DNA of 64,000 bases from Boesenbergia rotunda (lineage: Eukaryota > Streptophyta > Magnoliopsida > Zingiberales > Zingiberaceae), in assembly GCA_024364735.1 (NCBI GenBank), contig JAGFNQ010009418.1, forward strand, positions 161,672 through 225,671. The letters run 5' to 3'. Each line of letters begins with the position of its first letter. The stretch's first letter is position 1. Shown here one piece after another: positions 1 to 10,121 of this stretch. The notes below the pieces were generated by a model. The model did not search any database. It was given only the letters and a program-made list of their open reading frames with translations, and had not been told where the DNA came from. Position numbers and translations under genes: made by a program.

Positions 1-631
1 AACCACGTTAACCTTAAGGTTTTTGTGAGACAGGTTTCAGGGTAAAAATTAGTTTTGAAAAGGAATTTCAATTTATTTTCGAAAAAGTTCTTTTTTTTTG
101 AAAACAGATTAAAAAAAACAGAAATTTTGAAAACAGATTAAGTGTTTTTCAAAAAGATAATAAGTTTGAAAAATAGAAGTTTTGAAAACAGATTAGAATC
201 TATAATTATTTGAAATTTGAGTTAGATTCGAATTTGACAAAAGATAATTTGAATTTGAATTTCAGAAATTGGTTTCCAGGTCTTGGCGAGGCACTAGGCC
301 TTCTTTGGCCGTAGCCTTATGGGATCATCCACCCTTTCCTTGACAAAGCCTTTTAATGAAATTTCATTTTCAAATTAAATTAAGTCATTTTCTGGTCTAA
401 CTAGCTTGGGTCTTGGATGGGTAGCTTCGGCTGGTTTCACCAGTCTAAAGAGACCAAGTAGACTTGATCTTATTAGAGTTGGTTTCCCCAACGTACTATC
501 ATCTCACCTCCTCCCAATACTATGTTTTCAAGTTTCAAGTAATTTAGTCCTTAAATCTAAGTATTCCTTAAATCTAAGCATGACAATTTGCAAAAAATTA
601 AATAAACAAGCAATCAATCAATTAAAAAAAA
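1..631 (-). other. E1 non-coding region after gag, with conserved block
   Basis: There is no coding potential here. The part at about 280-530 (minus strand) carries the block found after gag in E2, E3, E4 and E5: a GATAGTACGTT core, then a stretch ending in an 'aaacctggaagcc'-like segment, here seen in reverse complement near 280-300. Bases 1-60 match a second conserved segment containing 'ttttgtgagacaggttt'. The stretches between are A/T-rich. Confidence 0.7.
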
Positions 632-2284
632 TTATCTAATTATAAACATTGTTTTGATTTTGGCTCCCCCTGGACTAAAGCCTCTGTATGGGTTAGGCAA
701 GATGTGAATCTTGTCCTTGGGGATCCAAAATTGATTTGAACCAGTTGGTTTAGTCAGGCACAGTTTTGGCACCCATGCCTGAACCTTAGGTCTTGACTGG
801 TTCAGTACAGCAAAGTAAGATCTTTGCCGAGATTTGGTTCTATAGCCAAGTCCGGATCGGTTTAGAACAGACTTCTGTTTTCCCAGAATCATATCAAGAT
901 TCTTGGAACCAGAAGTGAATCGTTCTAAAGCTGTTCTTAAGTCCTTAACTTGAGTTTTCAGGGAGGAATTCTCTGATTCAAGTTTTTCAACTTGATCAGA
1001 GGTTCCTTCCTGAATTTTCTCAGTTAAGGGTTTGGAATCAGCTCCCTCTTTCAGGAGTTTTACTTCCTGTCGGAGGGACTCGATTCGGAGTTTATCTTTC
1101 GCCAAATCTCGGGATAGATAGGAAATAAACGAATTCAATTGCAATTTTGAAAAACCCGTTACCCTTATTTCACCGTCGTCGGAGAATGTCAGCTTGCCGT
1201 CGTCCCGGTCTGAGTCTGAGTCAGTCTCGATTTGATCCGAAGCGGTCAGGGCTAGAAGATTGGACTAGGGTGCTTCTTCTTCTTCTTCTGAGGAAGACTC
1301 GTCCCAGGTTGCTTGGAGTGCCTTCTTCTTTCTGTTCTTTTTGGACTCCTTTAGACTTGGACATTCAGTCTTGTAGTGACCCTTCTTCTTGCATTCGTAG
1401 CAGGTTACGTTGGGCTTTTGTTTGTCAGTTGCCGGTTCAGCTTGTCCGTCCTTTCTTCGGCTTGTTCTCCGTGTGTTGGTTTGGTTCTTCAACTTTTTGT
1501 AGTAGCTTCGAGCTAGCCGGACCAGTTCAGATTGATCTTCTTCTTGATCTTCTATTTCTGAATCTGAGGTAGATTCAGGTTCAACTTGAGTTTTCTTCTT
1601 GGTCGTCTTTCCTGTTTTCCCTGCAAAGAAAGCTATACTTTTCTCGACCAAATTGCAGTTAGTCTGTTCATGCAGTTCAAGTTCAGAAAATAACTCATCT
1701 AGCTTAATTTTTGAAAGATCCCTAGAGACCTTGTATGCATCTACCATAGATGCCCACAAGGTGGTCCTAGGGAACGCGTTTAGGGCATACCTTATAAGAT
1801 CACGGTTTTGAACCTGGTGACCTATTGCGTGAAGACCATTCATCAATTCCTGGATTATGGCATGGAGCTGAGCTGCTGTCTCGTTATCTTCCATTCTGAT
1901 GGTGAAGAGCTTGTTCAGTAGCAGATCCTGTTTGCTGATCCTCGTATCTGAAGTTCCTTCGTGGAGCTCGATCAGTTTAGCCCATAGCTCCTTGGCACTG
2001 TTAAATGGGCCTACACGGTTCAGCTCCTCTTTTGTCAGTCCGCATTGAAGGGTCTGAGTTGCTTTGGCGTCAGCTTCAATGTTGCGTTTAAGGGCAGTGT
2101 CCCACTCTGAGTAGTTTTGTGGTACGCCTTCAGCATTTGTGGGAATCATCAGTCCAGACTGGATGATTATCCACATATCCACCTGAGTTTTCAGGTGGAC
2201 CTCCATTCGACTTTTCCAGTAAAGAAAGTCTTCTCCACTGAAAAGTGGAGGTCTGGCGGTGCTAAAGCCTTCTTGGATGGCCAT
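632..2284 (-). pseudogene. gag: E1 copia Gag, interrupted by one in-frame amber codon
   Basis: Capsid protein of a Ty1/copia element. I chose the start at 2284 (MAIQEGFSTARPPLFSG) because the same start is conserved in E2, E3 and A; the frame is open further upstream but without similarity. In order: the N-terminal UBN2-type gag domain (about residues 1-210), a basic linker, a CX2CX4HX4C zinc knuckle (CYECKKKGHYKTEC), an acidic run (SSSEEEEEAP), a coiled-coil-like stretch near residue 400, and a conserved C-terminal segment (QAWVPKLCL, YWIPKDKIHIL-like). Right after EEEEEAP, near 1263, the codon is TAG where E3 has CAG (Gln). The frame is otherwise open on both sides, so a single nonsense change separates this copy from a full Gag. 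Confidence 0.85.
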
Positions 2285-2499
2285 TCGTTCTGAAATTGCA
2301 AACAAAAAAAACAAAAATATTCCAAGACTTGGTCTTGGATTAGTAGTGCGGGAAGAGTAAATAAAAACAAATTTCAAGGGGTGTTGCACCAACCTTGAAA
2401 GTAAAACTCGAACGAAAAATATTTAAAACAAATTGAGAGAGAAAACGAAAGAAATCCGAAAATTTTCAAACTGGTGGTTGCACCAAGTTTGAATTCCCC

Positions 2500-2511
2500 G
2501 CTCTGATACCA
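2500..2511 (-). other. E1 primer binding site (initiator tRNA-Met)
   Basis: The reverse complement reads TGGTATCAGAGC, complementary to the 3' end of plant initiator tRNA-Met, two bases from the LTR end at 2514. It fixes the element's orientation as minus. Confidence 0.92.
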
Positions 2512-2951
2512 CTTGTTGGATCGAGAGATGCAATAGAGGGGGGGGTGAATGTCGCAAATCGTTCGGATTAAAAAAGAGTAAGTGCGCGGCGGAAATAGAG
2601 ACAAAGCAACACAACGCTAACAAGGTCGTTTTACTTGGTTCGGAGCCTGGGTCGACTCCTACTCCAAGGCCCACGGTCGTTGACCGTTTACTTTGGGCAA
2701 TTCTATAATGCGTAGAATGAATACAGAAGAGAAATACAGTTTGCAATAAGAAAGATTACACTTCTGTATTTACCAACTCCCGGGGTAGGCTCGAGTTTCG
2801 GTGCAGCGGGAGGTCGACGGCGCTTCGGACTTGAGTCGGGAAGTTCCTGGAGCAGAGCGCGGTCATCGGAGCGTTTGGATGCGTTGAATGAAAGCTGTAG
2901 AGCGTGGAAGCGTCGCAGTAATTGATGATCTGAAAAAGGAGGTTGAGGGCC

Positions 2952-2962
2952 CTTTATATAGG
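2952..2962 (-). promoter_or_regulatory. E1 LTR TATA box
   Basis: The minus strand reads CCTATATAAAG, directly downstream of the GGGCGCCC array and about 440 bp before the PBS. The same arrangement is seen in E2, E3, E4 and E5 LTRs, so this is the likely RNA polymerase II core promoter. Confidence 0.75.
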
Positions 2963-2965
2963 CCC

Positions 2966-3263
2966 TGGGGGCGCCCTGGTCGACGGGGGCGCCCCCCACG
3001 TGGCAGCAGATCCGGTTGTTGCTCGGTCCCGTCTGATCCCCTTATCCTCGGGATCCGGTTTGACTGGGGCGCCCGGATGGCTCGGGGCGCCCGGATTGAC
3101 CGGTCAAAGCCTCATCTCCTCGGCTTCGCAGGGATGCGCTTCGGCAGCTGGCAGTGGGGGCGCCCGCGACACGCGGGGCGCCCGCGACAAGCGGGGCGAA
3201 GCGCGTTGAGGTTCTTACAGACTTGGGTTGACCTTGGGGGCGCCCGGATCGTCCGGGGCGCCC
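2966..3263. repeat. GGGCGCCC palindrome array in E1 U3
   Basis: About eight copies of GGGCGCCC or close variants (for example near 2966, 2987, 3067, 3085, 3159, 3178, 3239, 3257), some paired so that neighbouring copies form longer interrupted palindromes. It lies immediately upstream of the TATA box on the minus strand. Equivalent arrays occur in E2 (10545-10850), E3 (29905-30175 and 36890-37155) and, more degenerate, E4 and E5. Confidence 0.8.
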
Positions 3264-3519
3264 TGCTCAGCTTCTGCCTCACTCCTTTGAGGCTCTCTGA
3301 GCTGCAGATACTCAGTCCTTCGATCCTGCATCCAGGGTTAGTCCAAATAACAATTATATTATTATTTTATACAGCCTTAGCTGTCTTGGTTCTGACTTTG
3401 GTCTCCAAAATGGAGCCCTAGGTCGAACCGACGCCTAATGTTCCCTCAAGGGGAATGCGTCCTCACCTACTCCTCTCGGGAGAATTTACCTGGTGCCAAC
3501 CGGATCCTCCAGTTGGACT

Positions 3520-3765
3520 TTTGCCCGGCAGTCCTTCGCCAGGTCTTGAGTTACCAAGCTACCCTTCGCTTGGTGCCTAGCTGCCCTTCGCTAGGTCTTT
3601 TCTTCTGGCAGCCCTTTGCCAGTGCCTAGCATTCCTTCGCTAGGGTTTGTCCATTCTGGCAGTCCTTCGCCAGAGCCTAGCAGTCCTTCGCTAGGGCTTT
3701 TCTTCTGGCTGGCATTCCTTTGCCAGTGCCTAGCATTCCTTTGCTAGGGCTTTTCCTGTACACTC
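3520..3765. repeat. Short tandem repeats in distal U3 of E1 LTR
   Basis: Repeated 'tagcattccttcgctagggct' and 'ggcagtccttcgccag'-type units of roughly 20-40 bp. Each unit is itself a small inverted repeat (cctagc...gctagg, ctggc...gccag). Counterparts lie at 11130-11310 (E2), 30415-30560 and 37395-37590 (E3) and 53680-53950 (E5). Confidence 0.65.
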
Positions 3766-4089
3766 AAGAAACTTGTTAGACAACAACTAACCCTTAACTT
3801 TTGAACCCTTTTGCCAATATCAAAACACAGGTTTGACTTGGGTGCATTCTGCACCAACAACATCTTCTCACCGCCAACTCCCTCTCTCCCTCTCGCGATT
3901 TTCTTCCTCTTCTCCTCTTCTCTTGCCGCCCAAGACAAAGGGGAAGCCAAGGGAAGGTCTCAAGAGGCCCTATTCTCTACGGGGACCCTCGTAGACGCGA
4001 GGAAAACGCCAAGAAGCAAGAAGAACGTCGAAGTTCGACGTTCCCTCGGAGATTTCAGATTATATTCGTAAGAAAACCTAGCGCAGGAT

Positions 4090-4939
4090 GTAAGTACCCC
4101 TCACCTGCAGTATAAGTAGTTTCGGTCGATTTTTCGTATGCTTTATCTCCTTATATGTATGTTCTACGATTAGAAATCGTAAATTATGAACAAACATGCA
4201 CGTTAGGTGTTTGTTAAAATGTTCAGTTCAGTTAATCCTATAGAAAGTATTAAAGAATAGAAATTCTTGCTCCAGTTTATGATTGGGACCAAGGTCCAAC
4301 GAGATGGGCTCCTAGATGCCCCTAGGTTTAGATAACCTAGTAAAAGCAAGAATCAGAAAAGGAAAGAAAAGTATAAAGGACTATTTTATTTTCATTGGCA
4401 TTGTACCGGACTCCAGTTCAGGGATAGGCTCCAAGTTGCCTCTAGGTTTAGATAACCTAGTATGGGATGGGCTCCTAGTTGCCCCTAGGTTTAGATAACC
4501 TAGTAGAACCCTAATGGATTCGGGATTTGCTACCTCGGGTTTATTAGGGATGCACGCACAGTTGGTACATTGCCGGGCCTACAGCAGTTGATTATTACTT
4601 TCACCTACTATATCTATTTAGTTTTCAGAAATTCATATTAGCATGTGGTGAATTTAATAATTAGTTTTATGTTAGTTAGTTTCAGTTCCAGTTCAGATAT
4701 ATATGTCATGCTATAGCTTACTTTTCAATTTTAGTTTAGTATGTGCCATGTCTCAGTTATATGTCATGACATTCTATGATATGTATTTTAGCATGAGCAT
4801 AACATGATTGTTGATGAACATGAGCGTGTATTTGCATAGCATGTTTCGAAAAGCATAATCCGAGATTTTATAGTTTTGTGAGGCTAGATGGTACTTACTA
4901 AGCTTTATGCTTATTAGTTTGCATTTCCTTATATTGCAG
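4090..4939 (+). other. Candidate intron within gypsy LTR G0
   Basis: The donor is GGAT|GTAAGTA at 4090 and the acceptor ATATTGCAG ends at 4939. The donor context (GTAAGTAC followed by TCACCTGCAG) and the exon-side sequence after the acceptor (ATACAGGTAAAGG) are also found in G4, where the predicted intron is about 797 bp. The 850-bp interval contains many ATGs. Splicing is inferred from sequence only. Confidence 0.4.
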
Positions 4940-5599
4940 ATACAGGTAAAGGAAAGCACTAGTAGCGGAGGCGGCGGGCTTGATGCAAAGTGTGTGTGAT
5001 GGTGGAGTTGGAATAAAAGTCTTCGGAACTTGCAAGTATAGAAATAATCCTTTTTATGCTTCTTTAGTTATTCCGCAATATATTATGTGAACCATGTATG
5101 AACTTAATTAGACTTGTATTCGTGGTGCCTAGTATGCTTGAAGTAGTTTACTTACCTGACTTAATATTGGTTTTGTGAATGCTTGAATGTCATGAGTCAT
5201 TTACTTGTGATAGGGTAATTTAGACTCATGTTTACGCTTTAGGAGTAAGAACTTGATACTTTTGATCTACATGCTAAATACTTAAGATATGCTTGTTCTA
5301 AGATTAATGCACCATATGGAATGACATGTAGTAGCTAAGGATGCCTTTAGATAGGAATACTGAATAGTTTCAATAAGAAGTTGATACGAACTTGGCACAT
5401 TCATGTTATGCTTCTACAATGTTATTTTTATGATTTCTAAGTTGCTATACATGCTAGAAACCCTCCAAAAACATGTAATAAATGCCCTAGAATAGTTATG
5501 GAACTTTATTTATGTCATTCTGCTTGTTAGATATGATTTTGGTACATTGTGGCTCAAGTTTGATACATTCTAGAAATCTGAAAACTGAAATTTCAGAAC

Positions 5600-5690
5600 T
5601 ACCAGTCAACTGGGAAAATACCAGTCGACTGGTATCGGGCACAGAAACATTCTGTGGCCCTACCAATCGACTGGCATATAGCAGTCGACT
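5600..5690. repeat. CAGTCGACTG palindrome cluster in G0 LTR
   Basis: Four related sites in 90 bp: ACCAGTCAACTGG (5601), ACCAGTCGACTGGT (5620-5633), ACCAATCGACTGG (near 5671) and GCAGTCGACTG (5681). The 14-bp perfect version also occurs in the A, B and G4 LTRs. Confidence 0.7.
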
Positions 5691-5715
5691 GATACTGTGT
5701 AAAATAAAACTGGTG

Positions 5716-5771
5716 TAGAGCAGCTGGTTAGTGCTTTAGCCATGCAACGCAGAGATTGGGGGATCAAATCC
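5716..5771 (+). other. tRNA-like A box/B box module in G0 LTR
   Basis: An A-box-like TAGAGCAGCTGG starts at 5716 and a B-box-like GGATCAAATCC at 5761. The 45-nt spacing is that of a class I tRNA (44 nt from position 8 to 52). It lies about 210-270 bp before the LTR end, just after a cluster of CAGTCGACTG palindromes. No full cloverleaf is evident, so this is a tRNA-derived or Pol III-promoter-like sequence rather than a tRNA gene. Confidence 0.5.
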
Positions 5772-5984
5772 TGCCAAGATAATAAACTTAAAGTTTTGCT
5801 TTATTTTGGGCTAGTTAGTACTTTCAACATGTTTATGAATTGTTAGTTCAGTAAATAGCAAAATAAGAATTTTCAAAATTCTCCCAGTTGGTTTAGCATT
5901 ATTAGAAATCATAAATTAGTCAGTCAGCCAGTTAGTTAGTAGCGATCCGCCTTAAAGCTTAGTACCAGAATGCGGGTCGTTACA

Positions 5985-6632
5985 GAGGAAGATGAGAAGA
6001 CTTTTTGCACAAGCAGCACTTCGTTACAGTACGAAACCGTACCGTTCTCGTGCAAAAATGTCCTCCTTTTATAAGAGAATAGGGTAAACTCGCAGTCTGT
6101 CCAGCCCCGCACCAGTCGACTGCCCCTGGGGCAGTCGACTGGTCTAGCATTAATTGCTAGCCAACGGCTAGTTTCGGGGTGTTACCAGTCGACTGTCCCT
6201 GGGGCAGTTGACTGGTCCGAGGCTGAAAACTCTCTGTGAGTTTTGGCAGTTGACTGCCCTGCCTCTCAGCTCAGTTTCAGCCACTCTGAACTTTCTCCTT
6301 CACGTGTGCCTTCAGGTCCACTCCCTTGGCTCGCCCCATTAATTCATCTTCCTCTGGCTCTCGTCCCTCGGATACGCACACAAGCCTTCCCTTGGCTTGC
6401 CTCCATGCTACCCTTCACGTGTGCCCTTGAAGTCCACTTCCCAGCTTGCCCTTGGAGTCCTCCTCCCTCGGCTCTCGTCCCTCGCATATGTTCACCATGT
6501 GTGATTCTCCAAGTCCTGTAAACTCAATCACACATATCAAATACAACATAACACTCTAACCTTAAACATATTCACACACACACACATCAAAACCATGATC
6601 TTCCAATCATTCTAGGGCCGATTCCCTCAACA
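5985..6632 (-). repeat. A 3' LTR, truncated (about 648 bp)
   Basis: It matches 26700-27366 of the A 5' LTR. The U3 end (…CCTCAACA on the plus strand) is at 6632. About 270 bp of the R/U5 side is missing at 5985, where G0 begins. A TATA box (minus CTCTTATAAAAGG) lies near 6065-6077, with CAGTCGACTG palindromes at 6111-6143 and 6184-6216. Confidence 0.85.
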
Positions 6633-7596
6633 ATCTTCCCCCTTTTTGATGTGTGACAATATGTTTAAGTTTAGGGATAAAATACCAGTCAACAATAATA
6701 ATAAAAGCAGTAGCAATTGAAAAGCATAAGACATATCAAAAACCAAAGAGGTATCCTCCCCCTTAATCCATGTTTTTTCCCATTTTCAACTCTACTCATG
6801 ATCCAAGTTAAGTTTCAAGTCCAACTTAACACTAAACAACATTAATTAAGAGTATAAGACATAGTAAAGCCTAAGAGGTACCCTCCCCCTTAACCTATGC
6901 CTTTATCCATTTCCAATTTTCAAGTTATCCAAGATTTAAGTTAAACAACCAATTTTAAGTCAAAGATCTATCTTAAACCACTCATTCTCCCCCTTTGACA
7001 CCATCAAAATGATTGCCTCATGCAACCCAACTCTATGGCATCAAATGAGAGAAAGTTGGATTTCTGAAAAAAAATTCAGAATCTGAAACTAGGCGTGCCA
7101 GTCGACTGCCCATGACTGATACGCTATCAGTCAGAATTTTCAGGTTTTCTGCCGAATTTCAGAAACGTCCAAAAAAATCCAGAAAATTTCAAAAATTGTA
7201 AAATTTTGCAGACATGTTTGAAATGATATACTCTATCAAGGAAAAATATTAGTCCATAGAAAATTTCAAACATACTTGACTTTTGATAAAAACTCAAAAT
7301 CCTTAAAAATCACTACGTTTTGTATCAACATTACAACCTAATTTTGAAATCATATATCTTTCGAAGTTATGGCAAAGCATAGAAAACATAAAATAGTTTT
7401 CAAAGATTTAAATGTCCAACTATGATCTTTGGGCAAAGTATGCATTGATAAACACTTGTCTTCCCCATAGTTGGTCTAGTTTTCATATTTTGATACTTTT
7501 AATGATTCAACAATATGCTACAAGCACAAGTGAACCAAATGTATCACCCTAATGGATCAAGCACACTTTTTCAAATCTAATATCCCAAGGTTCATC
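6633..7596 (-). other. A 3' non-coding region with polypurine tract
   Basis: The minus strand reads CAAAAAGGGGGAAGATTG at the LTR boundary (6633-6650), a polypurine tract for plus-strand DNA priming. The rest up to the RNase H stop is A/T-rich with no reading frame. One GCCAGTCGACTG palindrome lies at 7097-7108. Confidence 0.75.
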
Positions 7597-10121
7597 TTAT
7601 ACTTCTACAAAACACATTCCAAGGCCTCTTCTTAAGGATGTAAACTTCGATTCGGGAAGAGGCTTGGTAAAAATGTCGGCTAGGTTTGAGTTTGATTCAA
7701 CATAGTGTAGTTCTATGTCTCCCCTTGCCACATGGTCCCTAATGAAGTGATGTTTCACTTCAATGTGTTTTGTTCTAGAGTGGTGAACTGGATTTTTGGT
7801 CAAATTGATTGTACTTACATTATGACACAAGACTTTGACCTTGGAATAATGTAACTCATAATCTTCTAAAGTGTGCATGATCCAAAGGAGTTGGGAAATA
7901 TACCCACCCATTGCCACATATTCCGCCTCCGTTGTTGATAGGACAACGCATGGTTGTTTCCTACTACTCCAACTAACTAAGGAAGACCCAAGGAATTGAC
8001 ACCCTCCACTAGTACTCTTCCTATCTAGCTTACATCCCGCATAGTCCGAGTCGGTGTATCCAATAAGATCAACACTAGGGGTTCTAGGATACCAATGCCC
8101 GACATTGAGGGTACCTTTAACATACCTTAGGATCCTCTTAACGACAACCAAATGGGACTCTTTGGCACAAGATTGGTACCTTGCACACATACCTACCGCA
8201 AAAAGTATATCGAGTATACTAGCGGTTAGGTATAGTAGGCTACCAATTATGCTCCTATATTGCTTAGAGTCTACCATTTTCCCTTCAAGGTCACTATCCA
8301 TTTTCACATTCGTTCCTATGGGGGTAGATGCTACCTTAGCATTTTCTATGCCAAATTTCTTTAGCATTTCCTTAGCATATTTAGTTTAAAAAACATGTGT
8401 TCCTTCATTAGTTTGCTTAACTTGAAGACCTAGAAAGAAGGTTAACTCTCTACAAGACTCATCTCAAATTCATCTTTCATACATTTGATGAATTCTTGTA
8501 GGAAGTCATTATTTGTTGACCCAAAAATGATATCATCTACATACACTTGGGCAATAAATATGTCCTTATCCTAAGATTTTAGGAACAAAGTATGGTCAAT
8601 TGTTCCTCTCCTAAACCCCTTAGACACTAGAAATGAAGAAAGCCTTTCATACCAAGTCCGGGCAGCTTGTTTCAATCCGTATAAGACTTTTCTCAATTTG
8701 TAAACGTGTCTTGGATAATTAGGGTCCTCAAACCCGGGGGGTTATTCTACATAGATCTCTTCCTTAATGATCCCATTAAGGAATGTCGACTTCACATCCA
8801 TTTGATGAAGTGTGAAACTCATGTGAGTGGCATAGGCTAGTAGAATTCTAATGGACTCTATTCTAGCTACAGGGGCATAAGTCTCATCATAATCCAATCC
8901 CTCAAATTGGTTAAACCCCCTAGCTACCAATCTAGCATTATTCCTAGTGATTTTGCCTTGGTCATCTAATTTGTTCGTAAAGACCCATCTTGTGGTTACA
9001 ATGGTGCAATCATTGGGCCTAGGAACCAACTCCCAAACCTCACTTCTCTCAAATTGATTTAGCTCTTCTTGCATGGCTAAGACCCAATCTACATCTCCCA
9101 ATGCTTCATCAACAGACTTAGGTTCTAATTGAGAGATTAAGGCTATTTGACTAGTTTGGTCTCTAAAATAGGACCTAGTCCTTACTCCTTGAGTGACATC
9201 ACCCACTATTTGGTTAATTGGGTGATCTTGGTGATGTCTCAAGGGCCGAGAGGTTGTGGGTTCATTGACTGCTTCTTCCTCATCCTCTAGGGTACTTCAT
9301 ACTCCCCCTTGATCATTGTCATCCAAATGTAGGTCTTGGATTCTTTGGGCAAGGGTTGGGCTTCTTCTATATCCTTATCAATTGAGGCTTTTCTAGGGTA
9401 GGTACTTGTTGATTCATCAAAGTTAACATTTGAAGACTTCTCAATCACCTTTGTCCTTTTGTTGTAGACTCTATAGCCCCTACTAGTGGATGAATACCTA
9501 ACTAGGATTCCTTCATCGGCTTTTGACTCAAACTTACTTAGGTCATCTTTGGTATTTAGAATATAGACCTTACATCCAAAGACCCTAAAGTAGTGGACTT
9601 GTGGAACTCTCCCATTCCATAATTCAAAGGGTGTTTTGCCTAGGAACCTATGTACCAAAACCCGGTTTTGAATATAACAAGCGGTGTTAACTGCTTCGGC
9701 CTAAAAGTAGCTAGGAAGGGAATATGCATTAAGCATAGTCCTAGCAGCTTCTTGTAGGGCTCTGTTTCTCCTCTCAACTATCCCATTTTGTTGAGGAGTC
9801 ATTGGGCATGAAAATTCATGTTTATATCCATTTTCTACACAAAATTGTGAGAAACTTGAATTTTAGAACTCTCCACTGTGGTCACTCCTAATTCGGTTAA
9901 TTTTGAGGTGTTTTTCATTTTCTACCCTTTTACTAAACCCTATAAAGATTTCTAAGGTATCGTCCTTATGTTTCATAAAGAAAACCCATGTAAACCTGAA
10001 AAAATCATATACTATAACTAAACAATATTTACTCCCTACTAGTGAGGGAGTACTATGGTAATCAAACAAATCAATGTGTAAAAGCTCTAATGGTAAAGTA
10101 GTAGTGATTAGTTAGGGTTTT
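7597..10121 (-). pseudogene. pol: A copia Pol: integrase, RT and RNase H fragments, frameshifted
   Basis: Decayed polyprotein in copia order INT-RT-RH. Integrase core pieces lie at 10069-9863 (…YDFFRFTWVFF, IRSDHSGEF) and 9658-9287 (GKTPFELWNGR, VFGCKVYILN). The RT N-terminal half is at 9242-8742 (LVARGFNQFEGLDYDETYAPVA cut into frames, QMDVKSTFLNG). The RT catalytic YVDD is readable at 8543-8532 between reading frames. The RT end plus RNase H is at 8367-7597 (YTDSDYAG, STTEAEYVA, NPVHHSRTKHIEVKHHFIRD, ADIFTKPL). The usual Asp of the CDN motif is His (LCHNVSTI), so RNase H would be inactive even if the frames were whole. Several stops and frameshifts occur at 8368-8741, 9243-9286 and 9659-9862. 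The upstream end is cut at 10121 by E2. Confidence 0.9.

Larger units (their letters stand above)
1..3859 (-). mobile_element. Ty1/copia element E1, 5' part (continues left of window)
   Basis: Read on the minus strand this runs 5' LTR (2514-3859), primer binding site, gag, then non-coding sequence that leaves the window at base 1. The pol or ORF2 part and the 3' LTR lie outside. Gag, LTR and post-gag block all match E2 and E3 by eye, so it belongs to the same group. It is inserted into gypsy LTR G0: the sequence to the right of 3859 is the interior of that LTR. The target duplication cannot be tested because the other end is missing. Confidence 0.9.
2514..3859 (-). repeat. E1 5' LTR (about 1346 bp)
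   Basis: The ends are TGTTGG...CCAACA. Read on the minus strand: a tandem-repeat-rich distal U3 (about 3500-3770), a GC-palindrome array (2966-3263), a TATA box (2952-2962), then R/U5 ending in the run of C followed by TCTAT typical of these copia LTRs. It matches the LTRs of E2, E3, E4 and E5. Open reading frames within it, such as 2888-3421, are by-products of the GC-rich repeats. Confidence 0.9.
3860..5984 (+). repeat. Ty3/gypsy LTR fragment G0 (solo LTR or element end)
   Basis: The right end is GGGTCGTTACA at 5984, like the ends of the G4 LTR (GGGTCGCTACA on its own strand). The left end is removed by E1. It shares with G4 a splice-donor-like GTAAGTA followed by TCACCTGCAG (4090), repeated 'cctaggtttagataacctag' units (4320-4505), an acceptor-like TTGCAG (4939), a GTGTGTGTG tract and the terminal block. 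It is inserted in the A 3' LTR, which resumes at 5985. No coding sequence belongs to it. Confidence 0.75.

Noticed and set aside
1147..1572. 141-codon plus-strand gene
   Set aside because: Antisense of the conserved E1 gag zinc-knuckle region.
2888..3421. 177-codon plus-strand gene
   Set aside because: Lies in the GC-palindrome array of the E1 LTR, on the non-coding strand, with no protein similarity. A by-product of GC-rich repeats.
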